Origin: Pseudomaricurvus sp965662505
Lineage (GTDB): Bacteria; Pseudomonadota; Gammaproteobacteria; Pseudomonadales; Cellvibrionaceae
Reading direction: 5' to 3'
Assembly: GCF_965662505.1 (NCBI RefSeq)
Contig: NZ_CBFIHX010000053.1
Span: 1 to 24,438 of the forward strand
Length of the DNA stretch: 24,438 nucleotides
Every line of letters begins with the position of its first letter. The first letter of the stretch is position 1. The notes beneath the pieces are model-generated. The model saw only the letters and a program-made list of their open reading frames with translations. It was not told the DNA's origin and searched no databases. Below are positions 1 to 7,720 of the stretch, piece after piece. The translations under genes were made by a program, and so were the position numbers.

Positions 1-1791
1 AAACACTCGGCCAAACTGATCGACAACGCCTTGGTGATGGTTGTCTGCCATGGCGCAGCCGCCCAGCGGGTGCACCGTCAGTTGTGGTCCCTTGCCATCG
101 CCAAACAGTCCTTCCATGGATTCTGGCAGTGGTCGCCATGCGGGGTTCCCCTGGGCTCGCCCACCGCTTTCAGAGCTTTTCACAAGATCTTCAAGCGCTT
201 TGATTTGACGGGGAAACAGTGGGTTTTCGGGCAGGCCTGACCACTGCACGGTGATGCCGCCGTCACCGGGCATGTCATCGGCGGATGCAGACGCGACGAT
301 AAACGGATCCTGTTCGCAGTTGTCATTGCCTACGGCATCGTAGGAATGATTGACCACCAGCTGCAAAGAGCCTTGGCTGCCGTCATCGCCCATGATGGCA
401 TAGATACCAGTGCGGTTAATCTTCTGGGTATCCACATTGCAGGGATCTTCCACCGGTTGTCCGTCAAGGTGTGTAGTTTTGTCGCGCGTCATCAGCTGTG
501 CCAGACTGTCGGTACTGGTGACCACCTCTTCGTAAAAGCGTCGCAGAGCGCCGGGCACCGCCATCTCTTCGATCAAAATGGCTTCAGGCTGGTCGCGTAA
601 ATCAATGACTCCGGTAATCGTCGGGCCAATCGAGCGTTCACCGGGCTGAGTGTTTTCATCCACGATGGCGTTGACGGGTTTGTTCTGATCAAAAATGGTG
701 GCGAGCATATCGCCGTTGGATGAGAAACGCTGGCCCAATTGTTGAGACAGCTGTAGGCGCTCGGACTGTGACCGCAGCAGTATTTCGGTAGAGCCAAAGC
801 TGCCTGCGGCGAGAATCACTTTGGCGGCCGTCAGCTTGAAAGGTTTAGCCTGCTGTTTGCGGAGTTTGTGTTTGGTGTGAACAACAGAGAGTGCCCAGCC
901 GGATTCGAGATCCTGACCGTTGTCGGGGTCGACCTCGGGCGTTGGTGCCAGTGAAAGAACGGTGGCCCCCGTGTAGAGCTCTACGCCTTTGCGCCAGGCG
1001 TTCACGAGCAGATTGGTGTCGAGAGAGTCTTTTGCGTTGTGGTTGCAGCCTGTGGCGCAGTCGCCGCAGAGGTTGCAGGCGTTCAGTGCAATACCGCCGG
1101 AATTGATTTTGTCTTCCATGGCCATGGTGATGGAAGCCTGGTGGAAGTGGGAGCCACGTTCAGGGTGGCTTTTGTCACTGGCCAGTAGCTGCAGTTGCTG
1201 ATTTTTCTTTAACGGCTGCCGTTGATGCTGGGCGTGGCGAAGTATGGTGTTAGCCCCTTGGCTGTCTTCTCCGCCGAGCAGTTGTTTTGTTTCTGCGTAG
1301 TAATGGGAAAACAGTTCCTGTTCCCCGTTGTTCTGCAATCCACTGGGCCAGCGTTCATCAAACGTATCCGGCGTTGGTTCAATCATGACACCCGCATTAA
1401 TCAGCGAGCCGCCCCCCAGACCATTGGCCAGAACGGTGTTTAGATGAGGCCCAACGCGGATATCAAACAAGCCATCGCGATTGCCGGAGGGGTGGGGATT
1501 ATTGGGGGTGTTAAAACGAATGTGTTCGGGCAGGTCCGCAAGGCGAGAAGGGAACATGCCTGGCAGGTATTCATTGCCGCGCTCCAGCAGACAGACTTTG
1601 AGGGGTTTAGGAGGTTCATCGGAATTCGAGGCGCTGGTTAGACCAGCCAGTTGGGACGCGGCAATTGCGCCGCCATAACCGCTGCCAATGATGATCACAT
1701 CAAAGTGGTGGCCCTTATCCGGGGAGGACTCCAGAGTGGCGATGAGTTGTTCCAGTCCTTGTGAAATCCAGGCACTAACACGGCGTTCCAT
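1..1791 (-). CDS. GMC-family FAD-dependent oxidoreductase (3' end cut off)
   Basis: The frame is open from the ATG at 1791 to the window edge, giving 597 residues without a stop; the C-terminus lies outside. An FAD-binding Rossmann motif GSGYGG sits at residues 36-41. Near the edge, HPLGG begins at residue 574, the usual site of the active-site histidine in glucose-methanol-choline oxidoreductases of the cholesterol-oxidase-like branch. A cluster CNLCGDCATGC at residues 239-249 (C239, C242, C245, C249) resembles an iron-sulfur ligand set. There is no export signal; an amphipathic N-terminal stretch precedes the FAD fold, so the enzyme is probably cytoplasmic or membrane-associated. It would oxidise an alcohol or sterol-like substrate, but the substrate cannot be read from sequence. 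The start is supported by AGGGA about 10 bases upstream. Family assignment is firm, specificity unknown. Confidence 0.9.
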   Translation of the reverse strand, partial: MERRVSAWISQGLEQLIATLESSPDKGHHFDVIIIGSGYGGAIAASQLAGLTSASNSDEPPKPLKVCLLERGNEYLPGMFPSRLADLPEHIRFNTPNNPHPSGNRDGLFDIRVGPHLNTVLANGLGGGSLINAGVMIEPTPDTFDERWPSGLQNNGEQELFSHYYAETKQLLGGEDSQGANTILRHAQHQRQPLKKNQQLQLLASDKSHPERGSHFHQASITMAMEDKINSGGIALNACNLCGDCATGCNHNAKDSLDTNLLVNAWRKGVELYTGATVLSLAPTPEVDPDNGQDLESGWALSVVHTKHKLRKQQAKPFKLTAAKVILAAGSFGSTEILLRSQSERLQLSQQLGQRFSSNGDMLATIFDQNKPVNAIVDENTQPGERSIGPTITGVIDLRDQPEAILIEEMAVPGALRRFYEEVVTSTDSLAQLMTRDKTTHLDGQPVEDPCNVDTQKINRTGIYAIMGDDGSQGSLQLVVNHSYDAVGNDNCEQDPFIVASASADDMPGDGGITVQWSGLPENPLFPRQIKALEDLVKSSESGGRAQGNPAWRPLPESMEGLFGDGKGPQLTVHPLGGCAMADNHHQGVVDQFGRVF

Positions 1792-2170
1792 GGCGATCGT
1801 CCCTAATACAGTGTGTCGCTGATCTTTTTATGGACAGTTTTGTTTTTATGCACAGGGGTGCACTGGAGTTGATCCTCAGCTCCAGCAGATAAAAACAAAC
1901 TTATCAACTGACTATATAACAAAAAGGGAAGAATTTGTATGAATTCAAGGCGTCGGCGGCCTTTAAATTCATACTTTAGTGTGCTTGGCGTGGAAGTTGG
2001 CTTTTTAAACGTTAATGCGCTTTTTAAAAAAGTTTTAAAGAAATGTTTTGAATAAAGAACACTGGTGACATGACTGTGAGCGGCAATCAACCGGACAAGC
2101 AGTCAGTCGGACTGCTTGTCGCTATTTTCTCGTTTGGAGATTTATGGGATACCGTGACCGAAGCTGAGGG
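1792..2170. other. Intergenic region with two inverted repeats
   Basis: This gap lies between the kinase stop and the GMC start, both on the minus strand, and no coding potential was seen. It holds a long imperfect hairpin at 1937-1974 (arms GTATGAATT and AATTCATAC, inner AAGGC/GCCTT around a short loop), followed on the minus strand by a T-rich stretch. It also holds the perfect hairpin listed at 2094-2120. The GMC promoter presumably lies here, but no convincing -35/-10 pair was found. Confidence 0.5.
2094..2120 (-). terminator. Hairpin downstream of the sensor kinase, possible terminator
   Basis: A perfect 11-base-pair stem, GACAAGCAGTC and GACTGCTTGTC, closes a 5-base loop about 50 bases after the kinase stop codon. 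On the minus strand it is preceded by an A-rich run but lacks a clear T-tract after it. On the plus strand the sequence after it is mildly T-rich. It is probably a transcript-end hairpin, though not a textbook intrinsic terminator. Confidence 0.45.
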
Positions 2171-3925
2171 TCAGACGGTCGCGACCAGATCGCAGGCTTC
2201 GGCGATCGCCACTTCAAGGTCATCCACGAGAACCGGTTTGTGCAATAGAGGTATGCTGGCGTCTTCGGCTTCCCGCAGACGCTCTGGGGCGGTATCGCCA
2301 CTGATGAGAATGGCGGGAATGTCCCGGTAGATTTCCCGAATTGAGCGGATGGTGAGGATGCCATTATCCTCACCGCGAAGGCGGAAATCGGCCAGCACAA
2401 TATCCGGACGTTCGGTTTTTGCCTGTCGCAGAGCGCTCAAGGTACCGTCGGCTAGCAGCACTTTGCAGCCCATGCTTTCCAGCAGAGCTTTCATGCCCAG
2501 GCCAACTTCCTGCTCGTCGTCGATGACCAGTGCACAGAGGGTATCCCAGGATAAGTGCAGTTTGGAAGGGGCGAGACTGGCCTCGGGTACTACTTGAGAC
2601 TGCGGCAGTCTCAACGTGAACACGGTGCCGGAGCCGATCATTGAATCCATGTTCATACTGACGCCAAGCAGATCCGCGAGGCGTTTAACGATGGCCAGCC
2701 CTAAACCTAATCCCTTGGTGTGATCGCGTTCTGGATTGTTAAGCTGGTAGAATTCTTCAAAGACATGTTCTTGTTCTTCAAGCGGAATCCCGCGTCCAGA
2801 GTCACTGACTTTGAGTTCGATCATCTGGCCGCGGGCTTCAACGCTCATTTCAATACGGCCGGCCTCGGTGTATTTGATGGCGTTGGCAAGCAGGTTGCGG
2901 ACAATTCGCTCCAGCAAAATTTCATCGGTATTGACGTAGGCATCGGCTGGACAGTCGAGCCAGACTTTGAGGTCTTTGTTCTGGGCCGCGGGCATAAATT
3001 CATCTTGCAGTCGCTCGGTCATCAGGCGCAGGTTGAATGGTGCCTTATTGGCCTGAACAATACCCGCGTCCAACTTGGAGATATCCAGCAGAGAATCCAG
3101 TCTGGAGGCCAGCGATTGCAGCGCGATATCCATGTGATCGGCAATTTCGCGACTTTGTTTGTCCAGCGGACGTTTGGCCATGGCGCCACCAAACAGCGAC
3201 AGAGCGTGAATCGGTTGCCGCAAATCGTGACTGGCGGAGGCGAGAAAACGGGTTTTTGCCCGACTGGCGTTCTCAGCTTCCTGTAGCGCACCTTTAAGCT
3301 GCTGATTCATATTGTTCTGGCGTTGGCGGATAGAGAAGGATTCCTGAAACATGCTGAAGGTATCGCGGGAAAGCAATACCAGAATGCCTGTCGACCAGAA
3401 GACCATGGCGCCAACTGCAAAGCCGATCCAGCTGCCGCCCTCAAGAAGGGTAAAAGCAACCCACAGGCAGATGGCGGGCAATAGCGTGGGAATCAGGTAA
3501 GCGAGAGAAATCGGTAGGTAGCCAGCGGTGGTGACCACGCTGATGGAACCAATGCCAGTGAGGATCATGGTCTGAACCGCACGCTCGTATTCTGTCATTA
3601 ACGGGAAGGCGCAAAGAGAGAGGGCGTGCGTGAGGCCATTGATTACACTCAGGGAAATGGCGATCTGCATGCGGGTTGATTCCGAGTACTGCGTCATGCT
3701 CGGCAGTTTGATCAGAATCGCAGAGCGACTGAACAAAATCAGTGCACAGAGAGCCAGCCATCCGCCCCAGGCCCAGAAGGAGACGTGGTCATAGAAGAAG
3801 CCTGCAATGACACCGAGTGACAATAGTGTCGGGATAGGCCCCATCCAGCCCTGACGGGCAAGAAGACGCAGCAGTTCAGATTCTATGCTGGCTGAGGGTG
3901 ACAATGTGTGTTTCAAGGGAACCAT
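2171..3925 (-). CDS. Hybrid sensor histidine kinase with membrane domain and receiver
   Basis: This 584-residue protein has about six hydrophobic segments in residues 30-190, a short coiled linker, a HisKA domain with ASHDLRQP (phospho-acceptor H233), and an HATPase_c domain with the N-box NLLANAIKY (around N348), DSGRGI at 375-380 and GLGLGL near 405-410. A C-terminal receiver follows, with acidic pair D469/D470, phospho-acceptor D513 (LADFRL) and K563 (LHKP). It should sense a membrane or periplasmic cue, autophosphorylate, and pass phosphate to its own receiver. There is no separate DNA-binding response regulator next door, and the protein has no output domain, so it probably signals through an unlinked partner. 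The DLRQP-type H-box is typical of orphan hybrid kinases. The ATG at 3925 has GGAAG about 7 bases upstream. The signal is unknown. Confidence 0.93.
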   Translation of the reverse strand: MVPLKHTLSPSASIESELLRLLARQGWMGPIPTLLSLGVIAGFFYDHVSFWAWGGWLALCALILFSRSAILIKLPSMTQYSESTRMQIAISLSVINGLTHALSLCAFPLMTEYERAVQTMILTGIGSISVVTTAGYLPISLAYLIPTLLPAICLWVAFTLLEGGSWIGFAVGAMVFWSTGILVLLSRDTFSMFQESFSIRQRQNNMNQQLKGALQEAENASRAKTRFLASASHDLRQPIHALSLFGGAMAKRPLDKQSREIADHMDIALQSLASRLDSLLDISKLDAGIVQANKAPFNLRLMTERLQDEFMPAAQNKDLKVWLDCPADAYVNTDEILLERIVRNLLANAIKYTEAGRIEMSVEARGQMIELKVSDSGRGIPLEEQEHVFEEFYQLNNPERDHTKGLGLGLAIVKRLADLLGVSMNMDSMIGSGTVFTLRLPQSQVVPEASLAPSKLHLSWDTLCALVIDDEQEVGLGMKALLESMGCKVLLADGTLSALRQAKTERPDIVLADFRLRGEDNGILTIRSIREIYRDIPAILISGDTAPERLREAEDASIPLLHKPVLVDDLEVAIAEACDLVATV

Positions 3926-4424
3926 TCAGGCACTTCCGTGTTGCAACTGTTTCAGGCTTTCGCACCTTGAAAGCCTCGTGTGTTTAGACCAGTGAGTATG
4001 AGGAGTCAGGCGCGTAGAGCCTTGTTTTTGCTTATCTCCTCCGTCTCCTGGTCCGCGTCTGGAGCTCACTGATTCTGCTTAAAATAATCTGTGTTGGCCT
4101 TTTTGAATGCCCAATCCTGTATCGATCCAGTCCTGTAACAGTATAGACGCTTGGCAAATCCGCTCTAGTGTTCTGTTTTTTTGCGCTAAATGCAAATGTT
4201 CTCCGGGATGGTGTTAAAGACTGTGGGGCAGTCGAAATTGAAGCGGCAGTTGGGTGTAGGGGTAAGTGTCCATATTATCGCGGGTCTGAGGGTTGGTTGA
4301 AAAGTGATCAGTTTTGGTGGGGCGTGATCCTGCGTCGTTCCCCGCCAGTTATCCACACTTTGTTCGACCACTGTTCCAAGTTATCTGTGGGTAATCGGGC
4401 GAGGGGCGAATGGCACGAAAAACA
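3926..4424. other. 500-base intergenic region upstream of the kinase
   Basis: No convincing gene is present; the 115-residue open frame here has unconvincing composition. Near the kinase start there is a perfect 8-base-pair hairpin, AGGCTTTC/GAAAGCCT, at 3954-3976. Nested complementary segments follow: CAGTGAG (3990-3996) with CTCACTG (4065-4071), enclosing GAGGAG (4000-4005) and CTCCTC (4036-4041). These could fold into a structured leader of the kinase mRNA. The rlmG-proximal end carries the DnaA-box element listed separately at 4348-4395. Confidence 0.45.
4348..4395. repeat. DnaA-box-containing intergenic element, copy A
   Basis: The element starts with GTTATCCACA, which contains the perfect DnaA box TTATCCACA (4349-4357). 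After 21 bases it continues with AGTTAT and then TGTGGGTAA, an inverted near-match to the same box. The same arrangement recurs at 5871-5919. It lies 30 bases past the rlmG stop codon in noncoding DNA. Confidence 0.6.
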
Positions 4425-5711
4425 TCAGCGTTTGCGACTGCGCAAAATCACAAATTTTCGGTTTGAAGCCACTGTTTCACAGTGTCCAAATAATCGCTTG
4501 AGTTTGATGTGGTAATCCAGATGGCGATTGCCTACCACCCAGAGCTCACCGCCTTGGCGCAGAACACGTTTGGCGTCAGTAAACATCTTCCAGGCAATGT
4601 GGTCGCCAATAACGGACTGTTGATGAAAGGGCGGGTTATTCACAATCAGATCCGCGCTGGCGTCATCGATGCCTTCGAGGCTGTTGTTGATTTTAGATGA
4701 GATGCTGACTTCAGATGAGATGATGACGTCAGGAGTGATGTCATCCCTCCCTCCAGTTATGTAACCCGCTGCTTGTGCTGATTCTATCGTCAAACGTGCA
4801 CTTTCGACGGCCATACAGGATTCATCCACAAGCCGAACGAGAGCTTGCGGATGCAGATGTTTCGCCTGAATACCCAGCAGTCCATTGCCGCAGCCGAGAT
4901 CGATGATGCTTTTAGCTTCAGGCAGCTGTGGAAAATGTTCCAGTAAAAAGCGAGTGCCAATATCCAAACCTCCGCGGGAAAACACATTGGCCAGATTGTG
5001 AATGGCAAACGGAAATTGCGGCAGACTGTAGCTGCTGGGATAGGGCGATTCGCCCTGCCACTGATCCATTTGCGGCTGACAGAAAATCAGCCGGGCCTTT
5101 TTACGTGCCAGTGAGGTTGTGGTGGTGCCGAGTATTTTTTCAAACAGAGCCAGTGTGCTGTTGTGGATATTCTTGGTCATGGCGGCGGCCACGATGACGG
5201 TGTCTTGATCAATCACACTGCGCAGTTGAAACAGTTGATCTTCCAGCAATGCCAGAGTTTTGGGAATTTTCATGACCACCAGGTTCATAACCTGCGTTGG
5301 CCATTGCAGGCTGGTGAGCAGTTCAGGGACTTGCTGGGTTGCTTCAGCCCTTACATTGTAGGGATTGCTGAGGTTTATCCCGCAGCCTCGACGAGCCAAT
5401 AGCGAATCCGTCTGTGACCAGCAAGGTCGATCTCTCAATGCGACAGTCAGTGCACCAAAGCTGTCATTGAGGATCAGTGTGCGGGTCTCTGATCCGAGCG
5501 CGGGTTGTTCGTCCAACCATTGCAACAGGTATTCATCGGCGGCATCCCACGCGCGCAAAGGTTGCTGTTTGCCTTTGGTGGTGTGTGGCTCGGGAACGCG
5601 ATCCAGTTCAAAGGTGCCAAAGGCGGTGTTCAAACGCCGGTGGTCTGTATGCGCGGCATCTGAAGGGGTGTTGCTTGCCTGAGTATTTTCAGAATCAGAA
5701 TCGGTGGGCAT
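4425..5711 (-). CDS. rlmG: 23S rRNA (guanine-N2)-methyltransferase RlmG
   Basis: RlmG transfers a methyl group from S-adenosylmethionine to the exocyclic N2 of a guanine in 23S rRNA (G1835 in E. coli). This version has the family's N-terminal inactive methyltransferase-like half (LRAWDAADEYLL, KIPKTLALLEDQL) and the catalytic C-terminal half with SAM motif I DLGCGNG (about residues 271-277) and the target-base motif NPPF (359-362). The 428-residue length compares with about 378 in E. coli; the extra residues are a Ser/Thr/Asp-rich N-terminus and a short insertion before NPPF that contains the DNA repeat at 4695-4730. An ATG at 5777 would add 22 residues, but it lies inside a TATAAT box. The ATG at 5711 has GGAA 6-9 bases upstream and was therefore chosen. 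It appears monocistronic. Confidence 0.9.
   Translation of the reverse strand: MPTDSDSENTQASNTPSDAAHTDHRRLNTAFGTFELDRVPEPHTTKGKQQPLRAWDAADEYLLQWLDEQPALGSETRTLILNDSFGALTVALRDRPCWSQTDSLLARRGCGINLSNPYNVRAEATQQVPELLTSLQWPTQVMNLVVMKIPKTLALLEDQLFQLRSVIDQDTVIVAAAMTKNIHNSTLALFEKILGTTTTSLARKKARLIFCQPQMDQWQGESPYPSSYSLPQFPFAIHNLANVFSRGGLDIGTRFLLEHFPQLPEAKSIIDLGCGNGLLGIQAKHLHPQALVRLVDESCMAVESARLTIESAQAAGYITGGRDDITPDVIISSEVSISSKINNSLEGIDDASADLIVNNPPFHQQSVIGDHIAWKMFTDAKRVLRQGGELWVVGNRHLDYHIKLKRLFGHCETVASNRKFVILRSRKR
4695..4730 (-). repeat. 18-base tandem repeat inside rlmG
   Basis: Two adjacent 18-base units (4695-4712 and 4713-4730) match at 16 of 18 positions. On the coding strand they encode DVIISS followed by EVSISS. 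The repeat lies in a loop between the SAM motif and NPPF, where the E. coli protein appears shorter, so it is probably an in-frame slippage expansion. Confidence 0.75.
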
Positions 5712-5775
5712 GAGGTTTCCGGCGTTGCGGTATGGGATTAAGCCCGCAAATGCGAGCCCGTGAATTAAGGCTCTC

Positions 5776-5804
5776 ATTATACGTGGGTTGGTTGAATTTG
5801 TGAC
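5776..5804 (-). promoter_or_regulatory. Candidate sigma-70 promoter of rlmG
   Basis: On the minus strand a perfect -10 TATAAT (5776-5781) stands 17 bases from GTCACA (5799-5804), a 4/6 match to the -35 consensus. Transcription would start near 5769, leaving a leader of roughly 55 bases before the ATG at 5711. The -10 overlaps the more upstream ATG at 5777, arguing against that start codon. Confidence 0.6.
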
Positions 5805-5838
5805 ACTGGTTGTCGGTGGTTAAAGACTGAACATATTT

Positions 5839-5866
5839 CGCCAGCCGTTGATCTGTGCGGCTGGCG
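5839..5866 (-). terminator. GC-rich hairpin between lysR and rlmG
   Basis: Perfect 9-base-pair arms, CGCCAGCCG and CGGCTGGCG, enclose a 10-base loop. It lies about 120 bases past the LysR stop and just upstream of the rlmG promoter. No T-tract follows on the minus strand, so its role as a terminator is uncertain; it could also be a protein-binding palindrome. Confidence 0.4.
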
Positions 5867-5870
5867 AGGG

Positions 5871-5919
5871 GTTATCCACAGCTTGTACGATGTCTTGCTC
5901 AGTTATTCTGTGGGTTAAA
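5871..5919. repeat. DnaA-box-containing intergenic element, copy B
   Basis: GTTATCCACA (perfect DnaA box at 5872-5880) is followed after 20 bases by AGTTAT and TGTGGGTTAA, the same order and orientation as copy A at 4348-4395. The intervening TTGT-CGA segment is also partly shared. It lies downstream of the LysR stop codon and upstream of the rlmG promoter. Confidence 0.6.
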
Positions 5920-5985
5920 TTTGATGACAGAACTTGACTTGTAATCCGCACAATCTGCCGCTGAAATACACAGTTTGCAGATGAA

Positions 5986-6936
5986 TCACTCGGCTTGCAG
6001 GGCTGTGTGCAGTTGTTGCGTGAGAGCTTTTAAGGCGCGGCCCTTATGGCTGAGGTTCCAGGCTATGTACAGTTCTGAGTTATTGGGTGTGGGGTTATTG
6101 TTTTGGGTTGTTGAGTTGTCAGCATTCGTCGCAGCTTCGTAAAGGTGCAGCTCTGTCAGTGTGCCGTTTTTCAAAAGAGGTTCAATGCGTTTGCGTGGCA
6201 GGTGGCCGACACCCAAACCGCAGCAAATCGCTGCGATCTTCTGATCCATATTCTGTAGATACAGACGTTCCCGCCCATCGACCAGACCTGAGGTGCGCGC
6301 GACATTGGTGGCGGTGGTGTCGTGGGTGATGATGCGACGCACAGAGGGGATGGCCTGCTGCAGGGCTACCGGGTCTTGGGCAAGAGCGGCCAGTGGGTGT
6401 GAGCTGGCAATGACTGGCATCATGTCGCCGACGCCGATGGACAGCGCACGAAACCCTTTTTGTTGCGGCACGGGACCGGGAGCACCCACGACCAGATCCA
6501 CTCGTCCGTGTTCCAGAGCATCCCAGCCACCGCCGAGCACACATTCTACGATATCGATTTCGAGGCTGGGGTGTTGTTGCAAAAACAGATTAAGCTGATG
6601 GAAAAAAGCGGGGTAATCCATGATCGATTCGATGGCGATGCGCAGGCGAGGCTCCCAGCCGGTAGCAATCTCACGGGCCTTGTCTGCCAGGGTGGCCGTG
6701 GCATTCAGAATGTCCCTGCCTTCATTGAGTAACAGTGAACCAGCCTGAGTTAATACAGACCGGCGTCCCTGGCGCTGAAAGAGCGTGATACCCAGCTGCT
6801 CTTCCAGTTTTTGCACCGTATAGGACAGGGCCGACGTCGCCTTGTTGAGCTCTTCGGCCGCTTTGGCAAAGCTGCCTCTGCGATCAATCGCATCGATGAC
6901 TTCCAGTGCTTCCAGGGTAATGGGGTTGCGGTGCAT
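5986..6936 (-). CDS. LysR-type transcriptional regulator
   Basis: At 316 residues this is the standard length of the LysR family. The N-terminal winged helix-turn-helix occupies about residues 5-64, with the recognisable FAKAAEELN and SALSYTVQKLE segments. The remainder is a periplasmic-binding-protein-like effector domain, with GVGDMMPVIASSHPLA near the middle. A Thr/Asn-rich insertion (about residues 273-286) lies near the C-terminus. It is divergent from the azoR gene at 7088 with a 151-base shared region holding a perfect inverted repeat, so it likely controls azoR and itself. AGGT sits 5 bases before the ATG at 6936. A TAGAAT -10 candidate on the minus strand (6985-6990) directly abuts the inverted repeat, which fits autorepression. 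The effector molecule is unknown. Confidence 0.92.
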   Translation of the reverse strand: MHRNPITLEALEVIDAIDRRGSFAKAAEELNKATSALSYTVQKLEEQLGITLFQRQGRRSVLTQAGSLLLNEGRDILNATATLADKAREIATGWEPRLRIAIESIMDYPAFFHQLNLFLQQHPSLEIDIVECVLGGGWDALEHGRVDLVVGAPGPVPQQKGFRALSIGVGDMMPVIASSHPLAALAQDPVALQQAIPSVRRIITHDTTATNVARTSGLVDGRERLYLQNMDQKIAAICCGLGVGHLPRKRIEPLLKNGTLTELHLYEAATNADNSTTQNNNPTPNNSELYIAWNLSHKGRALKALTQQLHTALQAE

Positions 6937-6967
6937 GTGTACCTGCCAATAGAGGAGAAAGTTAATT

Positions 6968-6984
6968 GTTCAATCTTTTTGAAC
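6968..6984. promoter_or_regulatory. Candidate LysR operator in the lysR-azoR divergent region
   Basis: GTTCAA and TTGAAC form a perfect inverted repeat around a 5-base centre. The core TCAATCTTTTTGA fits the T-N11-A pattern of LysR-type binding sites. It lies 32 bases upstream of the lysR start and about 104 bases before azoR, overlapping the expected lysR transcription start. Confidence 0.6.
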
Positions 6985-7087
6985 ATTCTAGACAGCTATT
7001 GGGACTTATTGCCAGCTCTGGGATGCGTAAACTGTGCCCATACATTCAAGCAATCAAATTAATTCAGTTTTCAGGGAGTTAAACGCA

Positions 7088-7684
7088 ATGACCGTATTAA
7101 AAATCGACAGCAGTGCCCGTCTGGAAGGTTCCAACAGCCGCCAGCTGACCGACTATCTGGTTGAGCAATTGGCAGATTCAGAAGTCGTGGTGCGGGATCT
7201 GGTGCGTCAACCTCTGCCGCTGGTCAGTGCCGAGGATTTAATGGGGGTACACGGATCATCGGATGACCAGCGCGAGAGCCTGCAACAACATTTGGCTCTG
7301 TCTGAAACCTTGATTGCGGAGTTGAAAGAGGCCGACACACTGGTGCTTGGGGTTTCCATGTACAACTTTGGCATACCCGCGGTGCTGAAGCAGTGGATTG
7401 ACTATGTCTGTCGTGCCGGTGTGACTTTCCGCTACGGTGCCAATGGACCTGAGGGGCTAACCGGTATCAAGCGTGCTTACATTGTCACGGCCACAGGCGG
7501 CACTCCTGTGGGAAGCCCGATGGATTTCGCCAGTGGCTATCTGGAATGGGTGTGCAAATTTCTGGGTGTTGAAGAGATAACCCACATTGACGCCAGCGGT
7601 TCAAAAGGTACGCCAGAGCAAGTGATTGCCGGAGGGCAACAACAGATTGATCAGGCCTTGGCCGAGACGGTCGCGACGGCTTAA
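7088..7684 (+). CDS. azoR: FMN-dependent NADH azoreductase
   Basis: This 198-residue flavodoxin-fold protein matches the AzoR family in length (about 200) and motifs: N-terminal LKIDSSARLEGSNSR for FMN phosphate binding, MYNFGIPAVLKQWIDYV in the middle and TATGGTPV further on. AzoR proteins are homodimeric flavoproteins that use NAD(P)H for two-electron reduction of quinones and azo compounds, probably protecting against thiol and quinone stress. An upstream in-frame ATG at 7034 would add 18 residues, but AGGGAG 10 bases before the ATG at 7088 and alignment with family N-termini favour the shorter form. It is transcribed away from the LysR gene, its probable regulator. Physiological substrate is inferred only from the family. 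Confidence 0.93.
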   Translation: MTVLKIDSSARLEGSNSRQLTDYLVEQLADSEVVVRDLVRQPLPLVSAEDLMGVHGSSDDQRESLQQHLALSETLIAELKEADTLVLGVSMYNFGIPAVLKQWIDYVCRAGVTFRYGANGPEGLTGIKRAYIVTATGGTPVGSPMDFASGYLEWVCKFLGVEEITHIDASGSKGTPEQVIAGGQQQIDQALAETVATA

Positions 7685-7720
7685 GGGAGTGGCAGCTGTT
7701 TCATTAATTTGTCACCTTTT

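Noticed and set aside
2720..3286. A 188-codon plus-strand frame opposite the sensor kinase
   Set aside because: It is antisense to the conserved HisKA/HATPase part of the kinase and has no recognisable domain.
4168..4515. A 115-codon plus-strand frame in the gap between the kinase and rlmG
   Set aside because: It runs into the 3' end of rlmG on the opposite strand, has no ribosome binding site, and its residue composition does not look like a folded protein.
4348..5919. A replication origin around rlmG
   Set aside because: Only two perfect DnaA boxes are present, 1.5 kb apart, with no cluster, no AT-rich unwinding region beside them and no dnaA, gidA or rpmH neighbours.
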